Source: Tipula vernalis (Eukaryota > Arthropoda > Insecta > Diptera > Tipulidae). Taken from it: a stretch of 64,000 nt of DNA. Below, piece after piece: positions 35,752 to 46,370 of this stretch. The notes under the pieces are model-generated. The model ran no database searches, was not told the origin of the DNA, and was given only the letters and a program-made list of their open reading frames with translations. Position numbers and translations under genes: made by a program. The stretch spans positions 272,440,047 to 272,504,046 of the forward strand of contig OY282559.1 of NCBI GenBank assembly GCA_958295665.1, written 5' to 3'. Within the stretch, counting starts at the first letter, position 1, and each line of letters begins with the position of its first letter.

Positions 35752-36415
35752 TACACTCAAAAAAAATTTTAGTAAAAACTAAAAATTTCGTTTTATAATC
35801 AACTAAAAATTGTTATAAAAATTAGTCAATAAATTAGTGTCATAATTTTTATAATTTAAAATTTTTAAATTTAATCACATATATTAGTATTAATATACAT
35901 CAGAAAAGTATTTAATTTTATTACCACGCATTTCGAATTTATAACGTATAAAGTAGTTAATTTCATAGATTATTTTTATTTTTTATCCATAATCATAGTT
36001 GATTCAAACTATTGATTGTAATTAATTCAAAAACAGCACTTTTTGTTTAATCTAAGTCGCTTATTCTTTCTACAACGAGTGTGTTATACATTTTACAACG
36101 AAAAATATTATAGGAGTAGAATTTACGACCAAAATTGTTATGTATTTTATGCCGAAAGCGCTTATACTTTTTACAACATAATATGTGTTATACATTTTAC
36201 AACCGAAATTGTGATGAATTTAATATTTAATTTGGATCATCAAAATTTGTGAGGTAGGTTCGATTATTTTCATTAAATTTTTATTAAATAAATAAAAATA
36301 ATACAAAAATTTCAACTCAAAACTTAAACATAAATTCCATTTTATTTCGTATCCCAAATTACAAATTATGTCTTAATGTACATAAATTTTTAACTTTGTT
36401 TCTGAAATTCAAAAA

Positions 36416-38540
36416 TTACACCTGAGAAGTATCAGTTGGCAAATAGATGTCGTACAAATACTTCTGAATGAAAGTCCAAATGAGCTCAGATTCATGAGGG
36501 TATTTTAAATTAAAAATTTGATATATTTTAAAAATTACGTCTACAGCTTTCGGAATTGTGCGCAGTTTAAATTTGATGAAATCAAAAAATTCGTAAATGT
36601 CCTGTAGATTGTTTAGGTTATCTCCAACTGCCACAATTACTGGCTGCATCGTCATATTTAGAGTCAAATATTTCTCTCTCATTTTACATAAGGTTCCATG
36701 AATTTCATTTTGGGTTGTTACGTGTATAATTACACTTAGTTGGGCATCGGTGATGAATGGCTGCCAAATATTTTTTTTTATGGATATTTTTTTTGGTTTT
36801 ATAAGCCCGGCTAGAAGGATGATTGATAAGTAATCCTGGTTTCCTAAGAAAACAAAAAGCATTATTTTACGAATCCCTCTTTAAAAATTAATAATTATAA
36901 TTACCCTCAATTTCATCGTCCCACTTATCAAACTCTTTCTTAACCGCTTTATTTTTTATAGTTTTGAATATTGTTTTAGCTTTACGCTTATACTCATTCC
37001 AGTTATTAAGGAAATTGTTTTCCTTGCCAGGAAACAGTAGGTAAAAATCTATTTCCATTAAATTATGGCCTAAAGAGTTGCAGTATAATGGCCACATTTG
37101 TATTATTTCTCCTGTATTTGATTTCAAAATGTCTTTTCTTCGGTAATTAAAAGTCAACCGCCAACGCTCTGTTATGTCGGCCCAAGGTTCGATGTTGTGC
37201 TTTAACCACATTCTGTTCGTTTCTACATTTGTAATTCAAATCGCACGTTAATGATATATTTTCATTTTTTACTGTAATGTTAATACATACCATTGTCAGC
37301 ATTATCTATGCTACTTCCTTCACAACTTGAATTAATTAAGTTTTCAAAATTGGAATTTGTTGCGCTTTGAGGCGGGTTTGTTTTTGGTCTCGCACAATTT
37401 AAGATGCTGAGTTTCCTTAATTTAGATGTTTCGTTGACATTTTTGTCGTATAAGAGCCCACGAGCGTTTTTCTTTCCATTTCTTGGGATGTACCAAAGCT
37501 CATTTGAAATAAACAGATACTTCAACAATCATAAAAAAAACTTGTGTACATAATATCTCTACTTACAATATTCTCATTAGGAAATTTATTTTTTATTAAT
37601 TTAGAAGTTTCCTCGATTTCTTTATTTGTCATCCTTCGTTGATATTTGGTAATAAATAGTTTAATGAAGTTATCCACAAAGGTTTTTCTGTGATACTCAT
37701 CAAAATTGTTTTTATTGTTATTGTAGAATTCTACAAGAGAGCGCCTAATAATTGTACTTGTTGTAAAATTTTCCAAAAAATCGTTAACTGATTGTCAATC
37801 AGATGTATTTCCGCTCCAGCCACTTGTTGTAGATGACCAGTTGGAACAGTTAGAAATGGTGTCCGTAGAACCACTACAAGCCTTTTGAACTGAAGTGTTT
37901 TGTAAATTATCACAATCTAATTCCTAATTAGAAATATAATTTATCAATTTATAAACGTTCAGAAAAAAGTTTTCATACACCTAAAAAGATCGATCAAAAT
38001 GCATGAAAAAATGCAGAACCAAACTGAGAATGGAGGTGTCTTTTGGTAGAATAGAACTATAGAACTTTTATAAAAATATAGTAGTTACCATTGTAGTTCT
38101 CCATTCAGTTAGATTACTGATGAAATCGATGCGATACCCGATTTCCTCGTCTGGAAATATTATTTTTACATCTTCATAATTCATTACTTTTAAAGTGTGT
38201 AGCGAACATCTTTTAATTGAAATAAGTTTAAAAAAATATTTTACACAAATTAAGTTAATCAGTAAATACTTAAGAACAAGATTTACTTACGTAAAAGTTT
38301 CTGAAACACTTCTTCTTCCATATTCCATTTCTCAACTATCAATTCTTTTAAATTGATAACGGTGCTCTCCTTAATATTAATTTGTTGAATCACATTATTA
38401 TCTAAACTACAAATCCAATTTCTTCCTACATATGCTTCATTATTAGATCCATCCAAATGATCTACCGCGTGGTCTATACTACTTTCTCCATTATCCTGTT
38501 CCAATGATTCAGTTGTATTTGTTGACATCTTAATAATCAC
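36416..38540 (-). CDS. Second CACTA gene: accessory protein of unknown function, about six exons, one in-frame TGA
   Basis: Exons on the minus strand at about 38,540-38,292, 38,200-38,091, 37,920-37,566, 37,528-37,290, 37,211-36,899 and 36,847-36,416 read in one order, with GT-AG signals visible at several borders. Recognisable segments are ENFTTSTIIRRSLVEFY, a WYIPRNGKKNARGLLYDK block, MWLKHNIEPWADITERW, EIDFYLLFPGKENNF and, at the end, MTMQPVIVAVGDNL and KAVDVIFKIYQIFNLKYPHESELIWTF. These blocks recur in uncharacterised insect proteins that I remember without a named domain. Their position between the same termini as the transposase suggests an accessory role in transposition. An in-frame TGA at 37,797-37,795 would break it unless a short intron removes it. 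Confidence 0.65.
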
Positions 38541-38992
38541 TTATGAATTTGCCTTAAATAATCACTTATTCTTTAAATTTTAGTAAAATTGAATATTTTT
38601 TTATGAACCTATGTATGTGCAAAGAAACTGAAAATTCACGCTGAACGATGATCTTTTCCTTGAATTTTATTTCGACTTTACTGTTTACAGATCCACACCA
38701 TAATGAAAAATATAATGAATTATGATGCATGTATTATTTTCTCTTTGTAACGGATATATAGAGAGAGAACATCATATTTTATTTAGTAGAGTTTATAACA
38801 CTGTTATTATTTACACTAAAAAAGTTTTATTTTTATTTAATATGTTATAATTTATAAAACCGGACTGTTTTTACTTTCACAACAACAATATTGCAATTCA
38901 TAAATTTATATGAAAATATGTTTAACACAAATTTTTATATTTTTTGTGGTTATGTATTTTTAACATAATCTTTGGTTGAAAATGATAGAAAA

Positions 38993-41434
38993 TTAGAAGA
39001 AATGCTTTAGTCGAATGACCTTATAACCGTTCGGCGTATAGTATAAATGTATTGGATTTACATTAAAATCTGTAATAAATTTTAGGACCTTTTCATTGGT
39101 TGGACGCACTAGATAGCTTTGAATTTCATCATCAAAATTAATAATTTCCCATTTGTTACATAGTAGGACTATGTTTAGATTATTTTGCTTAGCTATACAA
39201 TCAATTTCAAATAAATTTAGAATTTCTAATAAGATAGTCAGAAAATAACCTTTTTTATACAGGATGCCATTCCAAGAACACGACCTTAATAATTGCATGT
39301 CCGCCGAAATTACAATAAATTCTGATGGTATTGAATCTGTATGTAATATTTCGTAAGCCAATGGGTCTTGAAAAAAACTTTGGTTAATGAGCATATAAGA
39401 AAACTGCAAACTCATTTTAATTCCAATAGATAGAGCGAAATTCCTTCTTGACATTGTGGCATAAGCATACGATTTTAAAATCTTGTGCTTTGCTTCAAAA
39501 CGCATACACCATAGTGGTTTTAAAGGCCCATTACACCGTATTGCGTTAGGGTAATGAATCAAAAAATGAAATTTCGGTTTAAGAGTCTCACCGAATAAAC
39601 TTGTGTACTGTGAGTTATGTTCAAATATTATTTTTTCAAGTATTTGAATTTCAGTTTCTTTAAATGAGGGTTTCAATATCATATCTACAAGTTTTACTAA
39701 AGTAATTAAAAACTTTCCCACTTGGTCATTACGAGGAATCATATCCATTAACATTAGTGGTAAGAAATGAATGAAAGTCATCATCTCTCTAGCAGTCATT
39801 TTTATGGTATTGCTTTTTAGATGAGCTAAAGAAATTTCTTGTGATATGTTGCCTATTTCAGTAGGGCCGTAGTTAAACATTTGCTTTCTATAATTTAACA
39901 TAGCAATTGTAAAACATTTTTTTTCAATAATGAAGTACGATAATATTTTGCAGACATCATATTTAGCAACTCCCTCAAAAACATCATGCATAATGTCAAA
40001 CACAACATTGTCACAAACATGAATGTTATTTAAAGTGTTAAAAACACAAGTTTCTGCGATGCCTGTTCTCGATGAATCATTTAATAGTAAGTCGATTTCA
40101 TAGTTTTCATAATTTCGTAAGTAAGATGAATATTCAACTAAATCAGTTTGTATGTGATCTTTACGTCGTTTACACCTTCTACAGCAGTAATTGGCTGAAA
40201 ATGAGCTGGTAAACCCTAAAATTTTGTTTAGTCCCAAATTATCTCCAGTAATTGCCGCGAGTACAATATATACTTTAATGTTATTTTCTCCTTGACGTAT
40301 TTCGATACCTTGTGTTTCTAATTCTTTCATTTGTTGTACAAGATCAACCAAGGCCACATCGTTACCACAACTGTCAACATCACAACTTTTAAAAAGAGCA
40401 GCTAAAAATATATTGTTCAATCTCGATTTTTTGTGATCAGGGATAACTGGAAAATTGTAATAACATTCTAATATTTTGTGTGTACCAGCATGTGATCCAA
40501 GGGGATTATTCACCTCAAAGTCGTCAAAATATAACACATAAGGTAGAACAACTTTGTTTCGATAGTTTTTTATCTTATTTTTCCAAATTTGCCCATTTAT
40601 TATGTTGCCGTAATAATCTAATTTCAATAGATTTTGGTAATTTTTCATAGTTAAATCAAAAATATTTTCTGTCTCAAAAAATTTTTTTATTTGAAATGTT
40701 ATCGGAAAAATCACTGCTTTATAATTTTTTTCATCTAGCTTAGGAACACCATTCGATATAGTTTCAGAAACTTCGTTATTTATTGTTATACATTTCGGAG
40801 GTCTATAAACATCAAGCTCATACAAGGTTTTGAAAAGTTTATGTTCCGTGTCAAACTTTTTAAATGGGTTTTCGGTCAAGGTGGCACCTTTCATTACTCC
40901 ACTGTACGTAAAGCCATCATCCACATCCAAATCGTGAAGATACTCTTTTAAATTAAGAAAAATAGGTGAAACGATAAATTCTTGTACCTTATTTTGGATA
41001 TATAACACATTTTTTCGGGTAAAATTGGTATTATTATGTAGGCTTAACGTAAACTTCAAACAACTCTGGGTCAAATCGATTTTTTCAGGGATTTGCACTA
41101 TTTTCTGAACATTTGGCTCACATTCACTTCTATCAGCACTCAACTCACAATTCCCCATTTTTAAATTTTCCGCCAAATTTGTTTGAAATGGAACTGTATC
41201 TTCTGCAATATTTCCAAGGTTTAACGTATAGTTCAAATTAGTTGTTCCTGATATAGCATGTTTTCTTTTCATATGACGCGTGAATACATATACAGAATTA
41301 AATGATTGAACACAATTATTTAAAGTACAATAATAAAGACTATTTTCAGTTAAACCGTGAGCCAACTTTAAATGTTTAATATAGTTGTCTAACCCGATAA
41401 ACCGAACACTGCACTTAAAACAATTTAACACCAT
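38993..41434 (-). CDS. CACTA/EnSpm-like transposase with N-terminal zinc fingers, 813 aa, intact
   Basis: The protein starts with two C2H2-type fingers (CFKCSVRFIGLDNYIKHLKLAH and the CTLNNC..H..H finger), probably for binding the element ends. The core shows LPYVLYFDDFEVNNPLGSHAG with the likely first catalytic Asp, then VLAAITGDNLGLNKILGF and CCRRCKRRKD. Then comes VFDIMHDVFEGVAKYDVCKIL, a hallmark of this group of animal transposases. Near the end PKFHFLIHYP and PLWCMRFEAKHKILKSYA carry the likely catalytic Glu. The catalytic assignments are inferred from family resemblance. No stop or frameshift interrupts 813 codons, so it may be functional. It lies about 420 bp from the right terminus, which should contain its promoter. 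Confidence 0.85.
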   Translation of the reverse strand: MVLNCFKCSVRFIGLDNYIKHLKLAHGLTENSLYYCTLNNCVQSFNSVYVFTRHMKRKHAISGTTNLNYTLNLGNIAEDTVPFQTNLAENLKMGNCELSADRSECEPNVQKIVQIPEKIDLTQSCLKFTLSLHNNTNFTRKNVLYIQNKVQEFIVSPIFLNLKEYLHDLDVDDGFTYSGVMKGATLTENPFKKFDTEHKLFKTLYELDVYRPPKCITINNEVSETISNGVPKLDEKNYKAVIFPITFQIKKFFETENIFDLTMKNYQNLLKLDYYGNIINGQIWKNKIKNYRNKVVLPYVLYFDDFEVNNPLGSHAGTHKILECYYNFPVIPDHKKSRLNNIFLAALFKSCDVDSCGNDVALVDLVQQMKELETQGIEIRQGENNIKVYIVLAAITGDNLGLNKILGFTSSFSANYCCRRCKRRKDHIQTDLVEYSSYLRNYENYEIDLLLNDSSRTGIAETCVFNTLNNIHVCDNVVFDIMHDVFEGVAKYDVCKILSYFIIEKKCFTIAMLNYRKQMFNYGPTEIGNISQEISLAHLKSNTIKMTAREMMTFIHFLPLMLMDMIPRNDQVGKFLITLVKLVDMILKPSFKETEIQILEKIIFEHNSQYTSLFGETLKPKFHFLIHYPNAIRCNGPLKPLWCMRFEAKHKILKSYAYATMSRRNFALSIGIKMSLQFSYMLINQSFFQDPLAYEILHTDSIPSEFIVISADMQLLRSCSWNGILYKKGYFLTILLEILNLFEIDCIAKQNNLNIVLLCNKWEIINFDDEIQSYLVRPTNEKVLKFITDFNVNPIHLYYTPNGYKVIRLKHFF

Positions 41435-41857
41435 TTTAGTGAACTGTTCGTTAAACGTACATGCAAAATCTATTTTGACGTTTAGCTGACAAACGGAAAT
41501 GATAATAATGTAGAATTAAAACGAAGAATTTTGGTTTTCATAGCAATTGTTTCTATTTTTACAACACTGTTTTGAATTTGATTATATTGAGAATCGTAGT
41601 TATAAAATTAAAAACTTCTTTTGTTGAATGTACCAAATACAGTATTAAAGTTTTATACTTAAAATCTACTAAATCGATGTGGTTAAATTGAAATATAGTT
41701 TTTGGGATTCGTTTATCAATTTAACTTCAAAATATTTTTATTTAAAAAAAAAGTTGTAAATCTCAAAAAGTTTTTATTCAATTTTATTAGTAGATTTTCT
41801 TTATAAAATTCATCACACTGTTATTAAAAATTTATAACAATAATTTTTTTGAGTGTA

Positions 41858-42137
41858 GTGGTGTTGAGGAGGTTATTCGGTAAAGAAGATATTAGAGCGT
41901 AGTTAATCGATTATTACAAAGACCACAGTTTTTATAAGACTACAGAGACCACAAGGCTCTGCAACTGAAAAAAAAATCATTGCCAGCCAAATTTACTGGA
42001 AAATTATTTGTGTCTTCTTGTATCAAACCGAATATTTATTCTAGCATTTTACATACATAATACTGTTTATTTATTTTGAACCAGTCAGTGTACAAAATTT
42101 CATACTTTTTTAATCAATAATAATGTTTTGTTAAACA
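41858..42137. other. Spacer, no gene seen
   Basis: Nothing recognisable between the CACTA element and the following repeat pair. Confidence 0.5.
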
Positions 42138-42480
42138 CGTTTTTGCCTTGTCAATCAAGGTTCAAAACAATTCAATTTATCGCGAACGAATTTATTTATT
42201 TAGCACAAAAATTAATTCAATAGAATTTATTAACAAAAATTCACAAAATCACTGTTGATAATTGCCACACACAATTTTACTGATTTTACTGATATCACAC
42301 TAAAAAACTTTTTAAATCACTTTTTAGTTCCTTTTAAATTTTCACACTATCGCTTACCAAATACTAATAATCTTACAACTTTACACTTTCGTGCTCCAAG
42401 TACGAATAATCCAATTCGATCTCATTCGCCTTTTTATGTACTAAAACTAAACTTCTAGAAATGTCATACTCGTTCCAGTA
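42138..42480 (+). repeat. First copy of a direct repeat of about 340 bp
   Basis: It begins tttttgccttgtcaatcaag and ends near cttctagaaatgtcatactc. Copy 2 at 42,600-42,933 matches in the same order throughout. The two copies are 120 bp apart. It could be a tandem LTR pair left by a deletion, or a tandemly repeated element end. Confidence 0.8.
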
Positions 42481-42546
42481 AAAATATCTCGTACAATGTA
42501 GAAAGTTGTAGCATGGAAAATTTCCATTTTAGTACAATAAATAAAT

Positions 42547-42607
42547 TATGAAAAACCCTAACACAGGTGTCACTACTAGTCACTAATAGTAGTGTTAGGT
42601 TTTTGCC
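42547..42607. repeat. Nested palindrome between the direct repeats
   Basis: AAAACCCTAACAC on the left pairs with GTGTTAGGTTTT on the right apart from one extra C, and inside it CACTACTA pairs with TAGTAGTG across an 8-base loop. This could be a short foldback element or a rearrangement joint. Confidence 0.7.
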
Positions 42608-42933
42608 TTGTCAATCAAGGTTCGTATCACTGGATTGTGAATAAAACAAAATCAATTTAATTGATCAGCAACGAATTTATTTATTTAGCACAAAAATTAT
42701 TACAACACAATTTATTAATGATAATTCACAAAATCACTTTATATAAATTATTCGCACAATTTTTCTGATCACTTTTACTTTTTATTTCTCACAAAAACAC
42801 TTTTTAAATCACTTTTTAATACCTTTTTAATCTTTACACTATCGCTTAACAAATACTAATAATCCAATTCGACTTCTTTCACCTTCTTATATACACAAAT
42901 CAAACTTCTAGAAAGCTCATGACTTTTCCAGTC
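42600..42933 (+). repeat. Second copy of the direct repeat
   Basis: Matches 42,138-42,480 from tttttgccttgtcaatcaag to cttctagaaagctcatg, with small insertions. Its right end overlaps the Helitron-like remnant. Confidence 0.8.
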
Positions 42934-43392
42934 GGTCCATGTCGACGTCAACACAAAGGATACCCATTTAGGCTTGCGATGGTCGTATTCCTTTGGGAAG
43001 ATTTTCTTGCATTTATTATTTTGCATACATGGAACTTCAAAATAATTGGTAGGTGGGCATCTGGAATTATCCAAAAGTTGACATTGTAACATTACACCTT
43101 TCTCTCATGTTCTTGGTGAACGTTCGCATGATGATGGCAGAATCACTGGAATGCCGGAATGAAGTTACAAATTTGCACTTTGGTTAGCCACATGATCTGC
43201 AAGTCTTTCTGTTTGCAACGTTTTCTGGCGGAAACGAATGAAATTCAAATTATTTGCCTCAACTTGCAAATATGAATCTACTATCCGTTGCTGAGTAAGA
43301 CGACCATGATTAATGATTGGATTATAAAACTTCTGAAAACCAGTTGAAAAGCCTTAGACTGTAGCATGCTAATATTTTGTCGAATCCGGATT
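42856..43392 (-). pseudogene. Helitron Rep/helicase fragment (Helitron-like N-terminal domain)
   Basis: On the minus strand, across shifted frames, the segments RIVDSYLQVEANNLNFIRF, the short VILPSS..RSPRT block and PCMQNNKCKKIFPKEY appear in that order. They match the Helitron_like_N signature order: a helix before the ILPSS.IGSPR block, then a cysteine-rich C....CKK.FPK motif and NGYPLYRRR, seen here as LNGYPLC-RRR-like sequence. No Rep HUH motif or helicase remains. It is a decayed fragment without recognised Helitron ends. Confidence 0.65.
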
Positions 43393-43770
43393 TATTCTAA
43401 AGTCTCCATCGTTGTGAGTTGAGTGTTATAGCGTCTGTGATTTGAGCGACGAGCTATCCGTCACTAAGGGTAGGCAAATTTCCTTCTTTCCCCTATTACA
43501 GGATGAATATGGCACGTTAGATAAGAATTCTGTCCATCAACATGAAATACATACACACTCTCAATCCTATCTGAATGGCACTTATAAAATGGGGACTAGA
43601 GCTGAGAAGCGTATTTAGAACTGAAAGAACAAAGGATATATACAGAGTTTTCTAGCATAATGTAAGCTTTAGTAATGGTACAATCAATGTGTTTAGTAAA
43701 AGTGAGATCACAAGAAAAGGCTATGCCTAGGTCGAACATGAAGTCAACTCTATCAACAGCAATATTGTTT
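43393..43770. other. Spacer without a recognisable gene
   Basis: No coding similarity was found. The right part may be the 3' end of the minus-strand Jockey-type LINE. Confidence 0.4.
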
Positions 43771-43778
43771 AAAAAATA

Positions 43779-44950
43779 TTACTGAAAAATTGACGAGCGC
43801 AACCGAGAGAATGATAAAATCCTGCATTTACCCACATTCAGCAACAATTTGTTATTAAACGACCAACTGCAAAATTTATTCATGTCACCTTGCAGTTTCA
43901 CACAATCAGCAACCTCATTAATTGGAGCAAATATTTTCATATCATCCTCGTATAGCAGACAATGTACAAATTCAAAACACTCAACAACATCATTTACAAA
44001 TAATAAAAATAAAGGCAGACCAATGTGGCTTCCTTGAGGAACTCCTGAAGTAACACGAAATGAACGAGAGCTAAAATCGTTAATCTTAACACTTTGGTAA
44101 CGATCAGAAAGGTATGAATGCAACCACTTAATAATTTTCGATAAGAATCGAATAGTGAATTTTATCGAAAGCATTTGAAAAATTGGTGTATACTACATAT
44201 ACTGGTTGCCTATGTTCTAGTCTACTACATAAATGTCCACAGAAAGAAACTAGATTAGTCGCCGTAGACCTACATTGATAAAATCCATGTTGAGCAAGAG
44301 AAATAAACCTTTTTACATGAAAAAACAACAATTTCTGTACCGTGGATTCGAATAGTTGCTGACTCCACTTCTTTTGGCAGATTTGAGAATCGGACGAATG
44401 AAAGATAATTTCCAGAGATCAGGCAAAATTCCAGTACGTAGGCTAATATTAAAGATAATAGTTAGCGAAGGGGCTAAACTCTCGGTACAATTCTTAATAA
44501 GGATAGGTGGAAAGCCATCTTGTCCTGCCCTCTTATAAACTTCAAGTTAAGATAACCCATAATAGACTTCTACTTCCGTAAATTTTAAAAAGATAAAATC
44601 AGAAAGACCACGGTTAGTTAAAGGCTTGTTACATGATACCGCAGGTTTTTCATAGACAGACTCGAAAAAATTGGCAAACAAATTGGATATATCAGAGGGC
44701 TCACTGGCGAAAGAGTTCTATAAAGTTATTGGGGTAGGAAACACAGCAACCTTCTTTTTACCATTTATGATATTCCAAAATTTCTTAGCATCGAAAGTTA
44801 ATTCATCTTCGATTTGCAAAATGTAGTTATTGTAAAGGAATATGTTTAACGTTTTAAACTTCCTACGAGCAGTGTTGAAGCTAGGATAAAACTTAATACC
44901 ATGGGTCCCGATGCAGAAGTTATTTATCGAATTAGCCAAGCTCCACCATA
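43779..44950 (-). pseudogene. Jockey-type LINE reverse transcriptase fragment
   Basis: Reverse transcriptase blocks follow on the minus strand: DAKKFWNIINGKK (44,790), SLAQHGFYQCRSTATNLVSF (about 44,295), YTNFSNAFDKIHYSIL (44,185), FRVTSGVPQGSHIGLPLFLLF (44,050) and CLLYEDDMKIFAPI (43,960). The catalytic YADD reads YEDD here. Frame changes occur near 44,700, 44,340 and 44,150. Endonuclease and C-terminus are missing. The QHGF..RST..NL spacing is that of the Jockey clade. Confidence 0.85.
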
Positions 44951-44964
44951 ATTGACCATATTTA

Positions 44965-45460
44965 ACAACTTCGTCTAAAAATAATTTTAAAATCCAACTT
45001 GCTTCTTTTATTTCATCAAAATCGGCTAAGAAATGACCAAGTTCCGTTCAAAATTGTTGTATTCCAAAACTTCACCTAAAAATCACTGTAGAATCCCATT
45101 TCAATCGTAAATATCGAATTTCATAATAATCATCGTAGCTTCATCTTAAAATCATTTTCGAAGGAAATAACCACGTTCTGTCGAAACTGATCGTATTCCA
45201 GAGCTTCATTTAAATTTCATTTTAGAATCCGATTTCTATCGTACACGATGAATTTCATCAAAATCGGTTAAGAAATATCCAAATTCCAAATTGGCCATAT
45301 AGTATTCCAGAACTGCATCTAAAGATAATTTTTGAATCCAATTTCCATCGTTCAAATCGGTTAAGAAATGGCCAAATTCCATCCTAATTGTCCCATTTTA
45401 CAACTTCATCAACAAATCATTTAGGAATCCCATTTCCAATGGACGCTTAACAATTTACTA
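44965..45460 (+). repeat. Decayed tandem repeat, unit about 100 bp, about five copies
   Basis: Recurrent landmarks are aacttcatctaaaa, gaatcccatttccatcg, ttcatcaaaatcggttaagaaatgg and tattccag, repeated with deletions at about 44,969, 45,068, 45,139, 45,201, 45,311 and 45,402. No coding function is evident. Confidence 0.75.
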
Positions 45461-46370
45461 CGTCTAGATATTATTTATTACTTTCTACGTCACAACCGAA
45501 ACAATTTACAAAACCGGAAAATTAAATTCATTTACTATGAATCGCTTGGAAGAAGGCCATAAAATAGTGTATTATACATGAAGGTTGAGAAGTATGCTAT
45601 TAAAACCCGAGCGAGTTTATAAGCCGAGAGACGCGGAGCGTCAAGGGTTATAATAAGCCAGGGCTATAATAGCGCTTCCCCATCGTGGTGTTATACTATT
45701 TTTTCCACTACTAGTCGAAGAAGGCACACCAACCATTAAGGTTTTTTGTTGATCAGAAAATTAATTTGATAAGGGAAACACTTGCTCTTTAATAATATTA
45801 ACTATGTCGAAGTAGCCCGAATTTTTTACGAAATTGTAGTAAGCGTAAATTTAAAACGACACTGCATTTTGTTTTGTTATTTGAAGTTTTAATTTTGTTG
45901 AGTCAAACAATCATAATACGATACTTTGTCCACGATCGATAAAAAATTGTATTTTATTATCAAATCCTTAAAATAAACCTAAAATAATTTTCGTTGACAT
46001 TTTGACGTCTCAATTTAATAATAATGAAAATAGGAAGAGACTGGATAGATAAAATTAAAAAAATGAAATTTTTATTTGGTAGTAGTGAATAATGGAAGAA
46101 GGGACTACTAGATAAACTAACAGTGAATAATGGATATCATTATAATTTAAGAAACAAACATATAATGAGTATATTATACGTTAGTCGTGGACAAATATTT
46201 ACCCTTATTGTGAATGTCATATCGACATCGATATCTCGTTATTTCACGAAATTGTGATTATGAATGTCGATACCAATCGCCATCTGTCGATCGATATGTC
46301 ATTTTTTAGTCGATGCCATTTTTGTTGACGACTAGTGACGAATTTAAATTTGAAAATGTGAGTTTGTTGA
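45461..46370. other. Gene-free stretch with a GC-rich palindromic island and DRE-like sites
   Basis: A GC-rich island at about 45,605-45,700 stands out from the AT-rich surroundings. It contains gacgc-gga-gcgtc and repeated ttataataagcc/ctataatagc motifs. At 46,227-46,233 and 46,290-46,296 the motif ATCGATA occurs, resembling the Drosophila DREF-binding element TATCGATA. It lies 80-150 bp upstream of the zeste-like gene, so it could be promoter sequence. Confidence 0.4.

Larger units (their letters stand above)
35754..41855 (-). mobile_element. Complete CACTA/EnSpm-like DNA transposon with two genes
   Basis: The left end reads CACTCAAAAAAAATTTT. The right end, reverse-complemented, reads CACTCAAAAAAATTATTG. 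Both ends are flanked by TA (35,752-35,753 and 41,856-41,857), the likely target duplication. The subterminal motif TTTACAAC recurs near both ends (36,091, 36,169 and 36,195 forward; 41,558 forward; 41,753 inverted). GTTATACATTTTACAAC appears twice, at about 36,083 and 36,187. Inside, both genes are on the minus strand: an intact transposase, then a second multi-exon gene. About 6.1 kb in length. Confidence 0.85.

Noticed and set aside
42138..42933. Solo-LTR pair of a Gypsy element with coding interior
   Set aside because: The 120-bp spacer has no primer site or coding sequence, and the repeat ends are not clear TG..CA, so the assignment is left open.
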